Shown piece after piece: positions 53,650 through 64,000 of a stretch of 64,000 bases of DNA. Source of the stretch: Zunongwangia atlantica 22II14-10F7 (GTDB taxonomy: Bacteria; Bacteroidota; Bacteroidia; Flavobacteriales; Flavobacteriaceae). The first letter of the stretch is position 1, and each line of letters starts with the position of its first letter. The notes under the pieces are model-generated. The model was not told where the DNA came from and made no database searches. It was given only the letters and a program-made list of their open reading frames with translations. Made by a program: the position numbers and the translations under genes. The stretch lies in NCBI RefSeq assembly GCF_002094855.1, contig NZ_ARYN01000017.1, positions 44,084 to 108,083 of the forward strand, given 5' to 3'.

Positions 53650-55047
53650 ATGAGAAAATTAGCAAGTTTACTTATTGTTTCCATCCTTGGTGGAGCATTA
53701 ACATTAGGTAGCTACAAGCTATTTTTTGAAGAAGAAAATGTTTCCTTCTTGCAAGAAAAGCAAGATGCTACCCAAAGCCTTATTCAAGCAAATTATGATG
53801 CCAATCGTACGTATGGTACGAATGTAGATTTTACAGCTGCTGCCGAAAAAACAGTACATGCTGTGGTTCACGTTAAAAATGTTGCCGTTTATAGTGGCCC
53901 AAGAAGTTGGGCAGACGTTATGCAGGGAAAAACTGAATCTAGCAAAGCTTTACGAGGAACTGGATCTGGTGTGATTATCACTCCAGATGGCTACATTGTA
54001 ACCAACAATCATGTTATTGAAGGAGCTAACGAGTTGGAAGTTACCCTAAATAATAACAAAACTTACAAAGCGAAAGTGATAGGCGCCGATGCGATTTCAG
54101 ATATTGCATTAATAAAAGTAGAACCTGAAGAAGAGTTGGAATATATTCCTTTTGGTAACTCTAACAATGTAAAAGTTGGTGAATGGGTTTTAGCTGTTGG
54201 GAATCCCTTCAACTTAAAATCTACCGTAACTGCTGGTATTGTAAGTGCAAAATCCAGAAACTTAAATCCTAATGCTACAGGACAATCCTTTATCCAGACC
54301 GATGCTGCGATAAACCCAGGAAATAGCGGTGGTGCGCTTGTAAATATTAATGGAGAATTAATTGGAATTAACACTGCAATTACCTCGATGACGGGTAGTT
54401 ATGTTGGTTACGCCTTTGCTGTACCATCTAATAATGCCAGAAAAATTGTTGAGGATATTATGGAATATGGAGATATCCAACAGGGAATTCTTGGTATTAG
54501 AGGAAGTGATTTTAACAGAACTCCAGAGCTTAGTGAAGAATATGGTACTTCGCAAGGAGTTTATGTTAGTGAAGTAACCTCTGGAAGTGGTGCAGAGAAA
54601 GCCGGAATAAAAGCGAAAGATGTAATTCGAAAAGTTGATAACATTAGCGTAAATAAATTTTCAGATCTTACTGGTTATATTAACACTAAACGACCAAATG
54701 ATACGGTAAACGTAACTGTTTTAAGAGATGGTGTTGAAAAAGAAATAGCCGTTAAATTAACAAAACTTAGTGTTACACAGCTTCCAATTGGTTTAGAAGT
54801 TACTAATGCTACTAAAGACGAATTAAAGTTTTATCAAACCGAAAATGGCGTAAAAATTAGTAAGACCTTAAGTGATCAATATTCTGAAGAAGAATTTGTA
54901 GGCTCTATAATTACTGAAATTAACGGTGAGAAGATCTACGATATTCGTGATGCAGATGAAGCTTTTAAATCTTTAGAAAGAGGTCAAGGTTTAACAATGA
55001 CATTTATTGATAAAACCGGGCAAAAACAGCGTGTGATCTTTAGATAG
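53650..55047 (+). CDS. DegP/DegQ-type periplasmic serine protease (HtrA)
   Basis: A 465-residue Do-like protease. An N-terminal signal or anchor helix is at ~4-22. The trypsin-like domain has catalytic triad H121 ('IVTNNHVIEGA'), D151 ('AISDIALIKV') and S226 ('NPGNSGGAL'). Two PDZ domains follow, ~270-360 ('QGILGIRGSDFNRT', 'GVYVSEVTSGSGAEKAGIKAKDVIRKVDN') and ~375-460. It degrades or refolds damaged envelope proteins. It is a single gene closed by a clear terminator. Confidence 0.96.
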   Translation: MRKLASLLIVSILGGALTLGSYKLFFEEENVSFLQEKQDATQSLIQANYDANRTYGTNVDFTAAAEKTVHAVVHVKNVAVYSGPRSWADVMQGKTESSKALRGTGSGVIITPDGYIVTNNHVIEGANELEVTLNNNKTYKAKVIGADAISDIALIKVEPEEELEYIPFGNSNNVKVGEWVLAVGNPFNLKSTVTAGIVSAKSRNLNPNATGQSFIQTDAAINPGNSGGALVNINGELIGINTAITSMTGSYVGYAFAVPSNNARKIVEDIMEYGDIQQGILGIRGSDFNRTPELSEEYGTSQGVYVSEVTSGSGAEKAGIKAKDVIRKVDNISVNKFSDLTGYINTKRPNDTVNVTVLRDGVEKEIAVKLTKLSVTQLPIGLEVTNATKDELKFYQTENGVKISKTLSDQYSEEEFVGSIITEINGEKIYDIRDADEAFKSLERGQGLTMTFIDKTGQKQRVIFR

Positions 55048-55071
55048 GCAATAAACGTTGAAAATACACTT

Positions 55072-55100
55072 AAAACTCCTGTATTTACGGGAGTTTTTTT
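55072..55100 (+). terminator. Rho-independent terminator of htrA gene
   Basis: A 10-bp stem (AAAACTCCTG / CGGGAGTTTT, one T-G wobble) with a 6-base loop and a T7 run, 24 bp after the stop. Confidence 0.88.
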
Positions 55101-55136
55101 ATGTTTTAAATATTTTACGAAAACGTTTGAAATATG

Positions 55137-55144
55137 TACTTTTG
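55137..55144 (+). promoter_or_regulatory. -7 promoter box of the GAPDH gene
   Basis: TACTTTTG matches TAnnTTTG exactly, 29 bp before the start codon. No clear upstream TTTG at the usual spacing was found. Confidence 0.55.
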
Positions 55145-55173
55145 TAATAAATTCAACCACACATTTACACAAA

Positions 55174-56622
55174 ATGAGCTTAAATAAAGTTTACGAAAGA
55201 GAACTGGCATTTCAGGCAGATCGAAGACGTGCAACAGTAGAATTTATAAATATCCTGAGTGACCTATGGTATGACAAATCTATCGAGCTTGTACTTTTCA
55301 GAAATCAGCTAATCAATAAAAATGTTAGTGACATTTTAAACCTTCATGAATATGCAGGCGCTTTTGTTCAAAAACCGATCTCAATATTTGATTCGGTTGA
55401 AATCGCAAAAGCAATTAAAAACCTGGATCTTCCTCCGGCGAAATTAGATATCGGAAAACTTACCTACGAGTATCATTTAGAAGATGACGAATATACCAAT
55501 GCGCTGGCTTTCGTTTCAGATAAATTAAAAGGAGCAAAAAAAGTAGAAGCTGTAACTCCTAAAGATGTGGTGTTATATGGCTTCGGAAGAATTGGCCGAT
55601 TGGTTGCTCGAGAATTGATGACAAAAACTGGCAAAGGCAATCAACTTAGATTAAGAGCTATCGTAACCAGAGATAAAATTTCAGAAGAAGTTTTAGCTAA
55701 AAGAGCTTCACTTTTAATGAATGATTCTATTCATGGTGAATTTGCAGGAACGGTTTCTTATAACCTTGAAAAATCTGCACTTCTAATCAACGGAACTACG
55801 GTTCATGTAATTAGTGCTGCAAAACCCGAAGATGTAGACTACATAAAATTTGGTATAAATGAAGCTCTAATTATCGATAATACTGGTGCTTTTCGAGACC
55901 AGGAAGCATTGAAACGACATTTAAGTTCTAAAGGAGCTTCAAAAGTATTGCTTACCGCACCGGGAAAAGGAATTCCTAATATCGTTCACGGGGCAAACCA
56001 CACGTTATTTAAGCCAGACGAAAACGACATTTATTCGGCTGCCAGCTGTACCACAAATGCGATCACTCCGGTTTTAAAAGCTATCGATGAATCCTTAGGG
56101 ATCGTCCATGGTCATTTAGAGACCATCCATGCATACACCAACGATCAAAACCTGGTAGACAATATGCATAGCAAATATCGCCGTGGCAGGGCAGCGAGTT
56201 TAAATATGGTTATTACTGAAACCGGTGCCGGTAAAGCAGTTGCCAAATGCTTACCTCAATTAGAAGGGAAATTAACTTCTAACGCTATACGAGTTCCTGT
56301 ACCAAATGGATCTTTAGCTATTTTACATTTAGAGGTAGAAAATGAAACTTCTGTAGTAGGTGTAAACTCGGTCTTAAAAAAATATGCGCTGGAAGGCGAT
56401 TTGGTAGAGCAAATTAAATTCTCGATCGATAACGAACTGGTTTCATCTGATATTATTGGCTCTTCTGCACCATCAATTTATGACAGTAAAGCAACGATCG
56501 TTGCCAATCATGGAAAAAACATCGTACTATACATTTGGTATGATAATGAGTATGGCTATAGCCATCAGGTAATCAGGCTAGCAAAGTATATTGCTAAAGT
56601 TAGGCGATATACTTACTACTAA
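55174..56622 (+). CDS. Glyceraldehyde-3-phosphate dehydrogenase with N-terminal extension
   Basis: A 482-residue GAPDH, about 145 residues longer than the classical enzyme. The NAD-binding start 'VVLYGFGRIGRLVARELM' only begins at residue 132, and the catalytic cysteine is C292 in 'SAASCTTNAITPVLKAID'. 'DNEYGYSHQVIRLAKYI' closes the fold. The extra N-terminal ~130 residues are helical and soluble ('LNKVYERELAFQADRRRATVEFINILSDLWYDKSIELV'). The same long form occurs in other Bacteroidota and may coexist with a normal-length GAPDH. It converts G3P and 1,3-bisphosphoglycerate; coenzyme preference is not visible. Confidence 0.94.
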   Translation: MSLNKVYERELAFQADRRRATVEFINILSDLWYDKSIELVLFRNQLINKNVSDILNLHEYAGAFVQKPISIFDSVEIAKAIKNLDLPPAKLDIGKLTYEYHLEDDEYTNALAFVSDKLKGAKKVEAVTPKDVVLYGFGRIGRLVARELMTKTGKGNQLRLRAIVTRDKISEEVLAKRASLLMNDSIHGEFAGTVSYNLEKSALLINGTTVHVISAAKPEDVDYIKFGINEALIIDNTGAFRDQEALKRHLSSKGASKVLLTAPGKGIPNIVHGANHTLFKPDENDIYSAASCTTNAITPVLKAIDESLGIVHGHLETIHAYTNDQNLVDNMHSKYRRGRAASLNMVITETGAGKAVAKCLPQLEGKLTSNAIRVPVPNGSLAILHLEVENETSVVGVNSVLKKYALEGDLVEQIKFSIDNELVSSDIIGSSAPSIYDSKATIVANHGKNIVLYIWYDNEYGYSHQVIRLAKYIAKVRRYTYY

Positions 56623-56644
56623 ACCTGTATTTTTTCCAATCCCC

Positions 56645-56673
56645 GATACCCGCCAATGGCGGGTATCTTTTTT
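56645..56673 (+). terminator. Rho-independent terminator of GAPDH gene
   Basis: A 10-bp perfect stem (GATACCCGCC / GGCGGGTATC), 3-base loop, T6 run, 22 bp after the stop. Confidence 0.93.
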
Positions 56674-56730
56674 GTGATAAACTTAACCTGTTGATTTAAA
56701 GGCTTTGTGCAATTTTGTAAAAAATAAAGC

Positions 56731-57825
56731 ATGAATGCTAAAAGAAAAAGACGACATCTTAAGAAGAAACGATACATCATTCCCGTTTCTATAATCTTTG
56801 CACTTATCATTTTTAGATTATTTCTTCCACTGATCGTTAAAAATTACGTCAACAAAACACTAAATAATATTCCCGGTTACAACGGCCACGTAGAAGATAT
56901 CGACCTTGCTTTATGGAGAGGTGCTTATACCATCGACGGTTTGATCCTGATCAATGAAGAAGCCCAAACCGATACTCCCCTACTCGATTTCCCAAAAACA
57001 GATATTTCAATAGAATGGAAATCACTTTTAAAAGGGAAAGTGGTAAGCGAGATCGAGATGCAAAGCCCTAAATTTAATTATATTTTTGAAGATCAGCAAG
57101 ATTCTACTTCCGCAGAAAATGCAGATGCCGAGGATTGGACAAAAGCGCTGACAGATCTAGTGCCCATAGATATTAACCGACTCCAGATCTATAATGGTGC
57201 GGCAAATTTTGTTCAGCTTTCTACAGATCCAGAGCTTGATATGTTTATGCAAAAAATAAACCTGCAGGCAACGAATCTTAGTAATGTGGTAAACACCGAA
57301 AAAAAATTACCTTCAAATATTAAAGCCACAGCAGTTTCTATTGGTAATGGCAATGTGCATTTAAACGGTAATCTGAATTTACTCAAAGAGATTCCAGATA
57401 TGGATCTTGACTTTTCTCTTGAAAAAGCAAACGCTACCGGAATCAATGATCTTACAAGGCAATACGCCGGTGTAGATTTTGAAAGCGGAACCTTCGAGCT
57501 TTATAGCGAAGTAGCCATTAACGATGCCTATATGAAGGGTTATATAAAACCCATGTTTATTAACACTAAACTGATTGGAAAAAATGATGAAGGCGGGCTA
57601 TTAAAAAAACTCTGGGAAGGATTTGTTGGAGTATTCAAATTTATTCTGAAAAACCAAGGCACCGATACTTTAGCAACAAAAGTACCTATAGAAGGCGATC
57701 TTAATAATGTAAAAAGTGGCATCCTTCCCACCATTCTAAATATATTCGAAAATGCCTGGATCAACGCATTTAAAAATAGCGTAAACGAAGAAATTAATTT
57801 TGAAGATGCAAAGCGAGAAGATTAA
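56731..57825 (+). CDS. AsmA/DUF748-like envelope protein
   Basis: A 364-residue protein with a strongly basic N-terminus ('MNAKRKRRHLKKKRY'), one transmembrane helix (~16-36) and a beta-rich body. 'VNKTLNNIPGYNGHVEDIDLALWRGAYTIDGLILI' and 'DISIEWKSLLKGKVVSEIEMQSPKF' match the repeating grooves of DUF748/AsmA-like proteins. Such proteins bridge the inner and outer membranes and may carry lipids; the role here is inferred from family. It is preceded by the GAPDH terminator, so it has its own promoter. Confidence 0.8.
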   Translation: MNAKRKRRHLKKKRYIIPVSIIFALIIFRLFLPLIVKNYVNKTLNNIPGYNGHVEDIDLALWRGAYTIDGLILINEEAQTDTPLLDFPKTDISIEWKSLLKGKVVSEIEMQSPKFNYIFEDQQDSTSAENADAEDWTKALTDLVPIDINRLQIYNGAANFVQLSTDPELDMFMQKINLQATNLSNVVNTEKKLPSNIKATAVSIGNGNVHLNGNLNLLKEIPDMDLDFSLEKANATGINDLTRQYAGVDFESGTFELYSEVAINDAYMKGYIKPMFINTKLIGKNDEGGLLKKLWEGFVGVFKFILKNQGTDTLATKVPIEGDLNNVKSGILPTILNIFENAWINAFKNSVNEEINFEDAKRED

Positions 57826-57882
57826 TTAAACTTAATATTCGTTGTTTTGGCGATAGTTTCTTCTGAAATTTGCAGACCAAAA

Positions 57883-57955
57883 AAAATGAAGCCTGCACAA
57901 TAAAATATCATTTTACAGGTTACGTTGGTACTAACAAACTTGAAAACTTCATTTT
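57883..57955 (+). promoter_or_regulatory. Structured leader of coiled-coil membrane protein gene
   Basis: AAAATGAAG (57883-57891) pairs perfectly with CTTCATTTT (57947-57955), and inside it CCTG/CAGG and TAAAAT/ATTTTA pair as well. The 3' arm ends 3 bp before the start codon at 57959, so the folded form would hide the ribosome binding region. Confidence 0.45.
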
Positions 57956-57958
57956 AAA

Positions 57959-58549
57959 ATGAACAAGCTACTAATTACACTATTAATTTTTACAGCATTT
58001 ACACTTCAAAGTAATGCACAAGACAGTATTTCTACAACAAATCCTATTCAACAGGAATTTCAGGAGTTAATTGAGTCTTCTAACAACTACCAGGAATATA
58101 AAGTGGTAAATTACGACGACCTAATCGATCTTCGGGATAATACCAATGATTATATTCAGAAGTTAAAAGACCAGATTACGGTTGGTAAAAATACTGCAGA
58201 CCAACAGGAAGACGAAATTGCTAATTTAGAAGGTGAATTAAAAACCACGCAACAAGATCTTCAAAAAGTAACCGAAGAAAAGGACAATATTGTCTTCTTA
58301 GGCTTACCACTCACTAAAGGAACCTATATGGCCATGATGTGGGGAATTGTTGCTATTCTAATTTTAGCTTTGCTTTTCTTTATTTATAAGTTTAAAAATT
58401 CTAATTCGGTTACTAAAGAGGCTAAAAAACGCCTTGATGACACCGAAAGGGAGTTTGATGCCTACAAGAAAAAGGCACTGGAGAAAGAGCAACGTCTTGG
58501 TCGATTACTTCAGGATGAAAAAAATAAGGTAAATAGAATGAACAGCTAA
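57959..58549 (+). CDS. Exported coiled-coil protein with one membrane segment
   Basis: Not assigned to a named family. The 196-residue product has a signal peptide (cleavage near residue 20, 'LQSNAQ'), a periplasmic coiled coil ~45-112 ('LKDQITVGKNTADQQEDEIANLEGELKTTQQDLQKVTEEKDN'), a transmembrane helix ~122-145, and a charged cytoplasmic coiled coil ('KEAKKRLDDTEREFDAYKKKALEKEQRLGRLLQDEKNK'). Similar small proteins occur upstream of trmD in flavobacteria as far as I recall. It lies 45 bp before trmD, possibly co-transcribed. Confidence 0.75.
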   Translation: MNKLLITLLIFTAFTLQSNAQDSISTTNPIQQEFQELIESSNNYQEYKVVNYDDLIDLRDNTNDYIQKLKDQITVGKNTADQQEDEIANLEGELKTTQQDLQKVTEEKDNIVFLGLPLTKGTYMAMMWGIVAILILALLFFIYKFKNSNSVTKEAKKRLDDTEREFDAYKKKALEKEQRLGRLLQDEKNKVNRMNS

Positions 58550-58594
58550 ATTCTGCAATTATTCGCATCTTTGCAGTCCTAAAAATAAACCGCC

Positions 58595-59275
58595 ATGCGA
58601 ATAGACATTATCACTGTTGTTCCAGATATTCTAAAAAGTCCGTTTGAAGCTTCGATTCTTAAACGCGCTATCGAAAAAGGGCATGTAGAAATCCATTTAC
58701 ATAATTTAAGAGATTATGTAACCGATAACTATAAGCAAATTGACGATTATCAATTTGGAGGCGGCGCAGGCATGGTAATGATGATCGAGCCGATTGATAA
58801 GTGTATCACTAAGCTGAAGTCTGAACGAAATTACGACGAAGTAATTTACATGACCCCAGATGGTGTAACATTAAATCAAAAAATGGCAAACAGAGTTTCG
58901 ATGATGGAAAACATTATCATTCTTTGCGGCCATTATAAAGGAGTAGATCAGCGTGTGAGGGATCATTTTATCACCAAAGAAATTTCAGTTGGAGATTATG
59001 TACTTTCTGGCGGAGAATTAGGCGCAGCAATTTTGTGCGATGCAGTAATAAGGCTTATCCCGGGAGTTCTAGGGAATGAAACTTCAGCATTAACAGATTC
59101 GTTTCAGGATAATTTATTAGCTCCTCCTGTTTACACAAGACCTGCAGAATATAAAGGATGGAAAGTACCTGAAATCTTAACTACAGGTAATTTCCCAAAG
59201 ATCGAAGAGTGGCGTGAAAATGAAGCATTTAAACGTACAAAAAGACTTAGACCAGATCTTTTAGATGAAGATTAA
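58595..59275 (+). CDS. trmD: tRNA (guanine-N1)-methyltransferase
   Basis: A 226-residue TrmD. '[29 protein letters not shown]' is the family N-terminus. '[16 protein letters not shown]' and '[41 protein letters not shown]' form the trefoil-knot SAM site. It methylates G37 in several tRNAs to prevent frameshifting. The rplS gene follows after its own promoter, as is common. Confidence 0.97.
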   Translation: MRIDIITVVPDILKSPFEASILKRAIEKGHVEIHLHNLRDYVTDNYKQIDDYQFGGGAGMVMMIEPIDKCITKLKSERNYDEVIYMTPDGVTLNQKMANRVSMMENIIILCGHYKGVDQRVRDHFITKEISVGDYVLSGGELGAAILCDAVIRLIPGVLGNETSALTDSFQDNLLAPPVYTRPAEYKGWKVPEILTTGNFPKIEEWRENEAFKRTKRLRPDLLDED

Positions 59276-59315
59276 AATTCTTCAACAAAACTTATATTTA
59301 TAAAAATAAAATTTA

Positions 59316-59323
59316 TAATTTTG
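59316..59323 (+). promoter_or_regulatory. -7 promoter box of rplS
   Basis: TAATTTTG matches TAnnTTTG, 70 bp before the rplS start. It implies that rplS is transcribed separately from trmD, at least in part. Confidence 0.55.
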
Positions 59324-59393
59324 CATCCGTTCTAAAATAACCTCTGGCGAGAACCGTGAACGTTGTTTTAGCTTGTATCTTAAATATTTAACT

Positions 59394-59747
59394 ATGGAAT
59401 CGTTAATTAAATACGTTCAAGACGAATTCGTTACTAAGAAAGATCTTCCTGAATTTTCAGCTGGAGATACTATTACAGTTTATTACGAAATTAAAGAGGG
59501 GCAAAAAACCCGAACTCAGTTCTTCCGTGGAGTTGTAATCCAAAAAAGAGGAACAGGTAGCTCACAAACATTCACCATTAGAAAAATGAGTGGTACTGTT
59601 GGTGTAGAGCGTATCTTCCCAGTAAACCTTCCTGCGATCCAAAAGATCGAGATCAACAAAAGAGGTAGCGTTAGAAGAGCTAGAATTTTCTACTTTAGAG
59701 AACTTACTGGTAAAAAAGCTCGTATTAAAGAAGCAAAAAGAGCTTAA
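59394..59747 (+). CDS. rplS: 50S ribosomal protein L19
   Basis: A 117-residue L19, normal length when started at 59394 (MESLIKYVQDEF). An in-frame ATG at 59373 would add 7 residues not seen in L19. Signature segments are 'FSAGDTITVYYEIKEGQKTRTQFFRGVVIQKRGTGSSQTFTIRK' and 'VERIFPVNLPAIQKIEINKRGSVRRARIFYFREL'. It sits at the interface of the two ribosomal subunits. Followed by a clear terminator. Confidence 0.97.
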   Translation: MESLIKYVQDEFVTKKDLPEFSAGDTITVYYEIKEGQKTRTQFFRGVVIQKRGTGSSQTFTIRKMSGTVGVERIFPVNLPAIQKIEINKRGSVRRARIFYFRELTGKKARIKEAKRA

Positions 59748-59771
59748 TTTTTACTTTTTACAATACAATTT

Positions 59772-59800
59772 AAAAACTCCGTTTCCAACGGAGTTTTTTT
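59772..59800 (+). terminator. Rho-independent terminator of rplS
   Basis: A 12-bp perfect stem (AAAAACTCCGTT / AACGGAGTTTTT) with a 3-base loop and T-run. Confidence 0.92.
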
Positions 59801-59886
59801 ATACCCTATTTTTAATATTTCTTAACAGGCTTTACCTATATTTCACTAGCTAAAATGCCTAAAAAATAGTATATTGCGGAGGCTTC

Positions 59887-59912
59887 AAACCCTGTGTCTT
59901 TACAGGGTTTTT
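59887..59912 (+). promoter_or_regulatory. Terminator-like hairpin just upstream of icd
   Basis: A 9-bp perfect stem (AAACCCTGT / ACAGGGTTT), 6-base loop, then TT, in the plus direction and 32 bp before the icd start. Since rplS already has a terminator, this may be a leader hairpin or attenuator of icd rather than a second stop. Confidence 0.5.
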
Positions 59913-59940
59913 GCAAAAATTGACAAATCAAAAAAATTGA

Positions 59941-62166
<2,226 letters not shown>

Positions 62167-62185
62167 ATCCTGAAAAAGTAAACTA

Positions 62186-62272
62186 TCTCGGGGCAAGCCC
62201 ACGAGACATTCACTAGAATTTTTTTTAATTTCGAGGCAAGCCTCGGAGTATTACACCCGTTGGCGGTGCCAA
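62186..62272. repeat. Cluster of small hairpins with GGCAAGCC cores
   Basis: Three hairpins lie in the gap after icd. 62186-62206 has TCTCGGGGC-AA-GCCC-A-CGAGA with one bulge. 62232-62245 has CGAGGC-AA-GCCTCG, perfect. 62260-62272 has TTGGC-GGT-GCCAA. The first two share the G-G-C-A-A-G-C-C core and are more G+C rich than the flanks, resembling short dispersed hairpin repeats. Confidence 0.6.
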
Positions 62273-62283
62273 TAAATTTTATT

Positions 62284-62320
62284 AAAGGCCGAAATTGTAT
62301 AATTTCGGCCTTTCTTTTTT
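62284..62320 (+). terminator. Rho-independent terminator of icd
   Basis: A 13-bp perfect stem (AAAGGCCGAAATT / AATTTCGGCCTTT), 4-base loop, T-rich tail. Confidence 0.92.
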
Positions 62321-62425
62321 AAGTCTTAGTATTATTGCTTCAAATCCACACAATAATTCTATTAATCTTAGGTTAAACCTCATTTTCGTAGTTTCAAAAA
62401 GTATTTTCTTACCGAAATTTGCAGA

Positions 62426-63643
62426 ATGAATTATACGCCCGGCGAAAGAAACAAGAAAAAAGAATACATTATTTTATTGGTTTTGGGAACCCTAATAGCT
62501 TTAGGTCCATTCTCCATAGATTCCTACCTACCAGGTTTTGAAAATATAGCTGAAGATTTCAATATTAGCGTTGCAAAAGTTGGCTTAACTCTTACCTCTT
62601 ATTTTATTGGGATTTCACTAGGTCAAATGGCTTACGGACCAATAATGGATAAATTCGGTAGAAAACGACCATTACAGATTGGTTTAGTGATTTATATTCT
62701 TGCAGCTTTAGCCTGCTACTATTCACCAAACTTAACTTTCTTAATAATTTCAAGGTTCTTTTTAGCTTTAGGAGCATCAGCAGGAATGGTTGCATCTAAA
62801 GCCATAGTAAGGGATATTTTTCCTGTTGAGGAAGTTGCCGGTGCTATTTCAATCTTAATGCTAATAATGGGTGGAGCACCAATTATTGCGCCCACCATTG
62901 GAGGCTTTATCATACAATCTTATGGCTGGCCTATTGTATTTTTATTTATGGGAGGTTTTGCAGTATTGATGCTTATTAGTGTTTCTAGTTTTTTACCGGA
63001 AAGTATCACACCAGATAATAAAGTTCAGCTTACTCCAAAAAGTGTTTTAAAAAATTACTACGGAATTCTAATTCATCCTAAATTTAGGAATTTTGCCTTT
63101 GCAGGGAGTTTTGCAATTGGAGCAATGTTCTCATACATCTCTTCTGCACCTAAATTATTCATGAATATCTTTGATCTTAGTCAGAGTGAGTTTGGAATTT
63201 TATTCGGAATAAACGCAGGAGGCTTAATTCTGGGAAGTCAGATTAATCGTTTCGTTCTTAAGAAATTCAACATACTGAAGATTACAATAATCAACAGTGT
63301 GTTATTAGTTATATTATCCTTTCTTTTTTTAATTGCCGGAAGTTTTGATCCAAACTTCTATGTGATCGTAATTCTTATATTTTTAATATTATTCCTGCTG
63401 GGATTTCAAAACCCTAACACAACAGCTTTATCCCTTACTCCGTTTACAAAGCGAGCAGGAAGAGCTTCTGCACTAATAGGAAGCATGAAGATGATCCTGG
63501 GAGCCTTAGCTTCATTTGTTGTAAGTTTATTCCATAGCGACAGCATAGTTCCTTTAGGAATAATTTTATTAGTTTCTCTCGGAATTAGTAGCCTTTTACT
63601 TTTTCAATATTCTGCAAAAAATAAACAGATAAAAGAATACTAG
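62426..63643 (+). CDS. Bcr/CflA-type MFS multidrug transporter
   Basis: A 405-residue inner-membrane transporter with about 12 transmembrane segments. 'LGPFSIDSYLPGF' in TM1, 'GISLGQMAYGPIMDKFGRKRPLQIGLVIY' (motif A), 'RFFLALGASAGMVASKAIVRDIFP' (motif B region) and 'IMGGAPIIAPTIGGFI' (antiporter motif C) are the Bcr/CflA pattern. It likely exports drugs or small metabolites in exchange for protons. Single gene, downstream of the icd terminator. Confidence 0.94.
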   Translation: MNYTPGERNKKKEYIILLVLGTLIALGPFSIDSYLPGFENIAEDFNISVAKVGLTLTSYFIGISLGQMAYGPIMDKFGRKRPLQIGLVIYILAALACYYSPNLTFLIISRFFLALGASAGMVASKAIVRDIFPVEEVAGAISILMLIMGGAPIIAPTIGGFIIQSYGWPIVFLFMGGFAVLMLISVSSFLPESITPDNKVQLTPKSVLKNYYGILIHPKFRNFAFAGSFAIGAMFSYISSAPKLFMNIFDLSQSEFGILFGINAGGLILGSQINRFVLKKFNILKITIINSVLLVILSFLFLIAGSFDPNFYVIVILIFLILFLLGFQNPNTTALSLTPFTKRAGRASALIGSMKMILGALASFVVSLFHSDSIVPLGIILLVSLGISSLLLFQYSAKNKQIKEY

Positions 63644-63678
63644 TTTTATAAATTGAACTTGATAGGCTATAGATTCCT

Positions 63679-63686
63679 TAAATTTG
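63679..63686 (+). promoter_or_regulatory. Promoter of small membrane protein gene
   Basis: The -7 box TAAATTTG (TAnnTTTG) is preceded by TTG at 63659-63661, 17 bp away. Transcription would begin near 63692, which supports the ATG at 63716 as start of the next gene. Confidence 0.6.
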
Positions 63687-63715
63687 CACAAAAATCATCT
63701 GAATCCATTTTAATA

Positions 63716-63937
63716 ATGAAACATACAGATCGCAGACTTCTAGGAAAAGGAATAAAACATTTAGCGGGTTCCTTACCGCTTGCGGTAGCAGGACCAGTAA
63801 TTATAACCAGTTCTTTTCAGAATCAGGACAAGCCATTATTCATTCCAATCTTAACTTTAGGCATCATAGCAATGATTACAGCCATCTTCTTAATTTTCCG
63901 CGGAATTATGATCGTTATGAAAGCTATTTTCGATTAA
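63716..63937 (+). CDS. Small two-helix membrane protein (DUF6095-like)
   Basis: A 73-residue protein starting MKHTDRRLLGKGIKHLAG. Two hydrophobic segments are visible (~16-32 and ~45-66), ending 'FRGIMIVMKAIFD'. The pattern resembles the small flavobacterial DUF6095 family; its function is unknown. An in-frame TTG at 63653 would extend it by 21 residues, but it lies upstream of the predicted transcription start, so 63716 is chosen. The last 63 bp of the window hold no feature I can support. Confidence 0.75.
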   Translation: MKHTDRRLLGKGIKHLAGSLPLAVAGPVIITSSFQNQDKPLFIPILTLGIIAMITAIFLIFRGIMIVMKAIFD

Positions 63938-64000
63938 GAAATAAAAACTTCATTCTTACAACGCAATTTACCACGTAGATAAATACTTAATGGGCAGCAG

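Noticed and set aside
57826..57958. tRNA gene
   Set aside because: The pairing there does not form a cloverleaf and there is no T-arm consensus; it fits a leader hairpin.

Overview
The window looks like a chromosomal segment from a marine or sediment member of the Flavobacteriaceae (Bacteroidota), of the Gramella/Zunongwangia/Salegentibacter kind. That placement is inference from several signs: A+T-rich DNA; promoters with the Bacteroidota -7 box TAnnTTTG; a UpxY/NusG-like leader gene on a polysaccharide operon; a TonB-dependent receptor next to glycan enzymes; LytTR regulation; a GAPDH with a long N-terminal extension; and a monomeric isocitrate dehydrogenase. No rRNA, tRNA, CRISPR array, insertion sequence or prophage was seen.

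Layout. (1) 1-8841, minus strand: a polysaccharide operon. It starts with an UpxY-type antiterminator, then a flippase, a pyruvyl-transferase-family protein, six glycosyltransferase-like genes (the last cut by the window edge), an epimerase and an acetyltransferase. (2) 9295-15306, plus: a TonB-like protein, a small unknown gene, and a TetR-TolC-EmrA-EmrB efflux operon whose promoter is covered by palindromes. (3) 15517-22088, plus: the standout region, seven tightly packed signalling genes: CheY-like receiver, H-NOX, multi-PAS histidine kinase, FIST-domain (NosP-like) sensor, second histidine kinase, free Hpt, LytTR regulator. Together they can form a complete His-Asp-His-Asp relay fed by two nitric-oxide-type sensors. 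It is followed by a gene-free stretch that may encode a structured RNA. (4) 22671-28165, minus: a TonB-dependent receptor, an esterase and a GH3 glycosidase, with three related dyads upstream. (5) 28504-36897, minus: a tripartite RND pump running into a ferredoxin-cyclase fusion, a flavin reductase and a small unknown gene. (6) 37046-38389: superoxide dismutase and a cysteine-rich SufR-like regulator, divergent from one promoter region.

(7) 38415-47377: mostly housekeeping. A BRCT exonuclease overlaps LigA, which carries a large insertion. LOG-family protein, PrmC, two acetyltransferase/thioesterase-type enzymes, RibD, a HAD hydrolase and a YigZ protein follow. Two intergenic spaces here carry the same heptamer-repeat element. 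(8) 47586-64000: core genes dnaA, a low-molecular-weight phosphatase, an RsmI-like methylase, a lysozyme-like protein, mltG, a GNAT enzyme, dapF, a DegP/Q protease, gapdh, an AsmA-like protein, a coiled-coil membrane protein, trmD, rplS, icd, a Bcr/CflA transporter and a small membrane protein. Many transcription units end in clear hairpin-plus-T terminators.

All functional names come from motif recognition by eye; no database search was run.
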